Below, one piece after another: positions 63,358 through 64,000 of a DNA stretch of 64,000 nucleotides. The stretch spans positions 1 through 64,000 of the forward strand of contig NZ_MSPR01000009.1 of assembly GCF_001984715.1 (NCBI RefSeq), written 5' to 3'. Position 1 is the first letter of the stretch, and each line of letters starts with the position of its first letter. The position numbers and the translations under genes are program-made. Under the pieces are notes generated by a model. It searched no databases. It was not told the origin of the DNA and was given only the letters and a program-made list of their open reading frames with translations. The DNA comes from Streptococcus azizii (GTDB lineage Bacteria > Bacillota > Bacilli > Lactobacillales > Streptococcaceae).

Positions 63358-63524
63358 GCAAGTGTCCTTTCTATTTCGTCTAGGTTATAAACGACTTCCT
63401 CTGTTTCGTTTAGTTGTTGTAAAATGAACTTGATAAAACATATAAACTGCGACTTTTCATCGTTCGATAATTTGCTTTTTCGCACTTGGTCAATCAAGTA
63501 GTCTGCACATAGTTTTCTAAACAT
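63354..63524 (-). CDS. Small phage protein of unknown function
   Basis: Fifty-six residues, MFRKLCADYLIDQVRKSKLS at the start, an acidic end, helical throughout. Starts two bases after the previous gene's stop, with GCGAGG ten bases before the ATG. No domain recognised. Confidence 0.6.
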   Translation of the reverse strand: MFRKLCADYLIDQVRKSKLSNDEKSQFICFIKFILQQLNETEEVVYNLDEIERTLA

Positions 63525-63526
63525 GT

Positions 63527-63817
63527 TTATTTAACCTCGCTGAATCGTTTCCAGTTTGCGTTGTACCACTCACGGACTGCGTCTCTTGGGTACTTAAGCT
63601 GTGTGCCTTTTCCTCTATCAATTTTTGGAAAGTCTGAGTATTTCGTATAACGCTCGAATGTTGTCGTAGAACATCCCAACATCTTCATAACCTGTTGCTG
63701 ATTTAGTTCCAGTGGCATGGCTTTCTCTATATCAAACATCTGAGAAACTTCCACTAACGCAGTCCTGACACCGTCTATTATCTTATTGACGAACGTCAAG
63801 ATAATTCCTTCTTCCAT
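63527..63817 (-). CDS. Excisionase-like HTH protein
   Basis: Ninety-six residues. MKMLGCSTTTFERYTKYSDF, then FPKIDRGKGTQLKYPRDAVR and EWYN is the winged-helix/MerR-like pattern of phage HTH_17/excisionase proteins. It binds DNA in early phage control or excision. AAAGGAGCCTGAT stands just before the ATG. It lies nearest to the expected control region beyond the window. Confidence 0.8.
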   Translation of the reverse strand: MEEGIILTFVNKIIDGVRTALVEVSQMFDIEKAMPLELNQQQVMKMLGCSTTTFERYTKYSDFPKIDRGKGTQLKYPRDAVREWYNANWKRFSEVK

Positions 63818-63831
63818 ATCAGGCTCCTTTA

Positions 63832-63887
63832 TGATATAATCTAAGTAAGTTTTTTGTGTAAGTCACTGTTTCCGCAGTGGCTTTTTT
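63832..63887 (+). ncRNA. Candidate small plus-strand RNA with promoter and terminator (unit C)
   Basis: TGATATAAT (63832-63840) is an extended -10. Twenty bases on, AGTCACTG-TTTCCG-CAGTGGCT (63861-63882) followed by TTTTTT forms a terminator. The predicted RNA is about 40 bases, in the same relation to the start of the minus-strand gene as unit B. The terminator shares AGTCA.T...GCAGTG.TGGCTTTTTT with unit B. Confidence 0.55.
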
Positions 63888-63904
63888 GTGTTCAGTCTCC
63901 TCCG

Positions 63905-63913
63905 TGCTATAAT
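63905..63913 (+). promoter_or_regulatory. Extended -10 promoter of the right-edge plus-strand gene
   Basis: TGCTATAAT (63905-63913) lies inside an inverted repeat CCGTG...CACGG (63902-63929), which could be an operator. A strong ribosome-binding site AAGGAGGTGA follows at 63931. Confidence 0.5.
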
Positions 63914-63944
63914 TAGGATATCAACACGGAAAGGAGGTGATATT

Positions 63945-64000
63945 ATGCCACAAATAAAAGTGACTTTTGCCGATGGTTCAACTACCATTTTTCATGAAGA
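63945..64000 (+). CDS. Plus-strand phage gene, cut by window edge
   Basis: ATG at 63945 opens a frame reading MPQIKVTFADGSTTIFHE to the window end. AAGGAGGTGATATT provides a textbook ribosome-binding site, with an extended -10 upstream. Orientation is opposite to the main phage operon. The product is unknown; only 18 residues are visible. Confidence 0.65.
   Translation, partial: MPQIKVTFADGSTTIFHE

Overview
This window looks like a streptococcal chromosome segment, most likely Streptococcus suis or a close relative, joined to most of a resident siphovirus prophage. The main evidence is a MetQ-M20 peptidase-MetN-MetP cluster, an msm/raf locus (msmR-aga-msmEFG-gtfA), a metE-metF pair behind a streptococcal MET-box, an SIRK/LPXTG surface protein, BOX-like intergenic repeats, and a phage lysin almost superimposable on the S. 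suis prophage lysin PlySs2. The species call is inference.

Region 1 (1-6,280): the 3' end of an IS630-type transposase abuts a T-box leader that reads leftward towards it. Then comes the methionine ABC uptake cluster on the minus strand (permease, ATPase, M20 peptidase, lipoprotein), with intergenic repeats around it. Region 2 (6,285-15,024): sucrose phosphorylase, two ABC sugar permeases, the solute-binding lipoprotein and alpha-galactosidase lie on the minus strand, with the divergent AraC-type regulator MsmR and a cre site between regulator and operon. Together these take up raffinose/melibiose-type sugars and sucrose and cleave them. The transport ATPase is not in the window. Region 3 (15,400-25,960): a cell-wall-anchored adhesin-like protein, a RclA/Har-like flavoprotein disulfide reductase, a class-I glutamine-amidotransferase-like peptidase, and metE-metF.

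Region 4 (about 25,960-64,000): a prophage, read almost entirely on the minus strand, so its late end lies at the left. From left to right: a candidate right attachment junction; a two-gene cargo module behind the lysis terminator (a proteasome-like Ntn-hydrolase candidate plus a 61-residue protein); lysin, a 40-residue membrane peptide and holin; tail tip, baseplate, tape measure and tail chaperones; head completion, capsid and scaffold; a MuF head protein with a C-terminal nuclease-toxin-like domain; portal, terminase, ArpU; a prohibitin-like membrane protein; DNA methyltransferases, RusA, a candidate replication origin, primase/ATPase, SF2 helicase, a DUF669 protein, a Sak4-like ATPase, an SMC-like ATPase and early DNA-binding proteins. 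Integrase, repressor and the left attachment site are not present and should lie beyond 64,000.

The points I would look at first are the Ntn-hydrolase cargo module, the MuF-toxin, the short plus-strand promoter-plus-terminator units embedded in the minus-strand phage operon, the tRNA-like fragment beside the terminase genes, and the covarying hairpin repeats in the host intergenic regions. All assignments are from reading the sequence; no database search was run.
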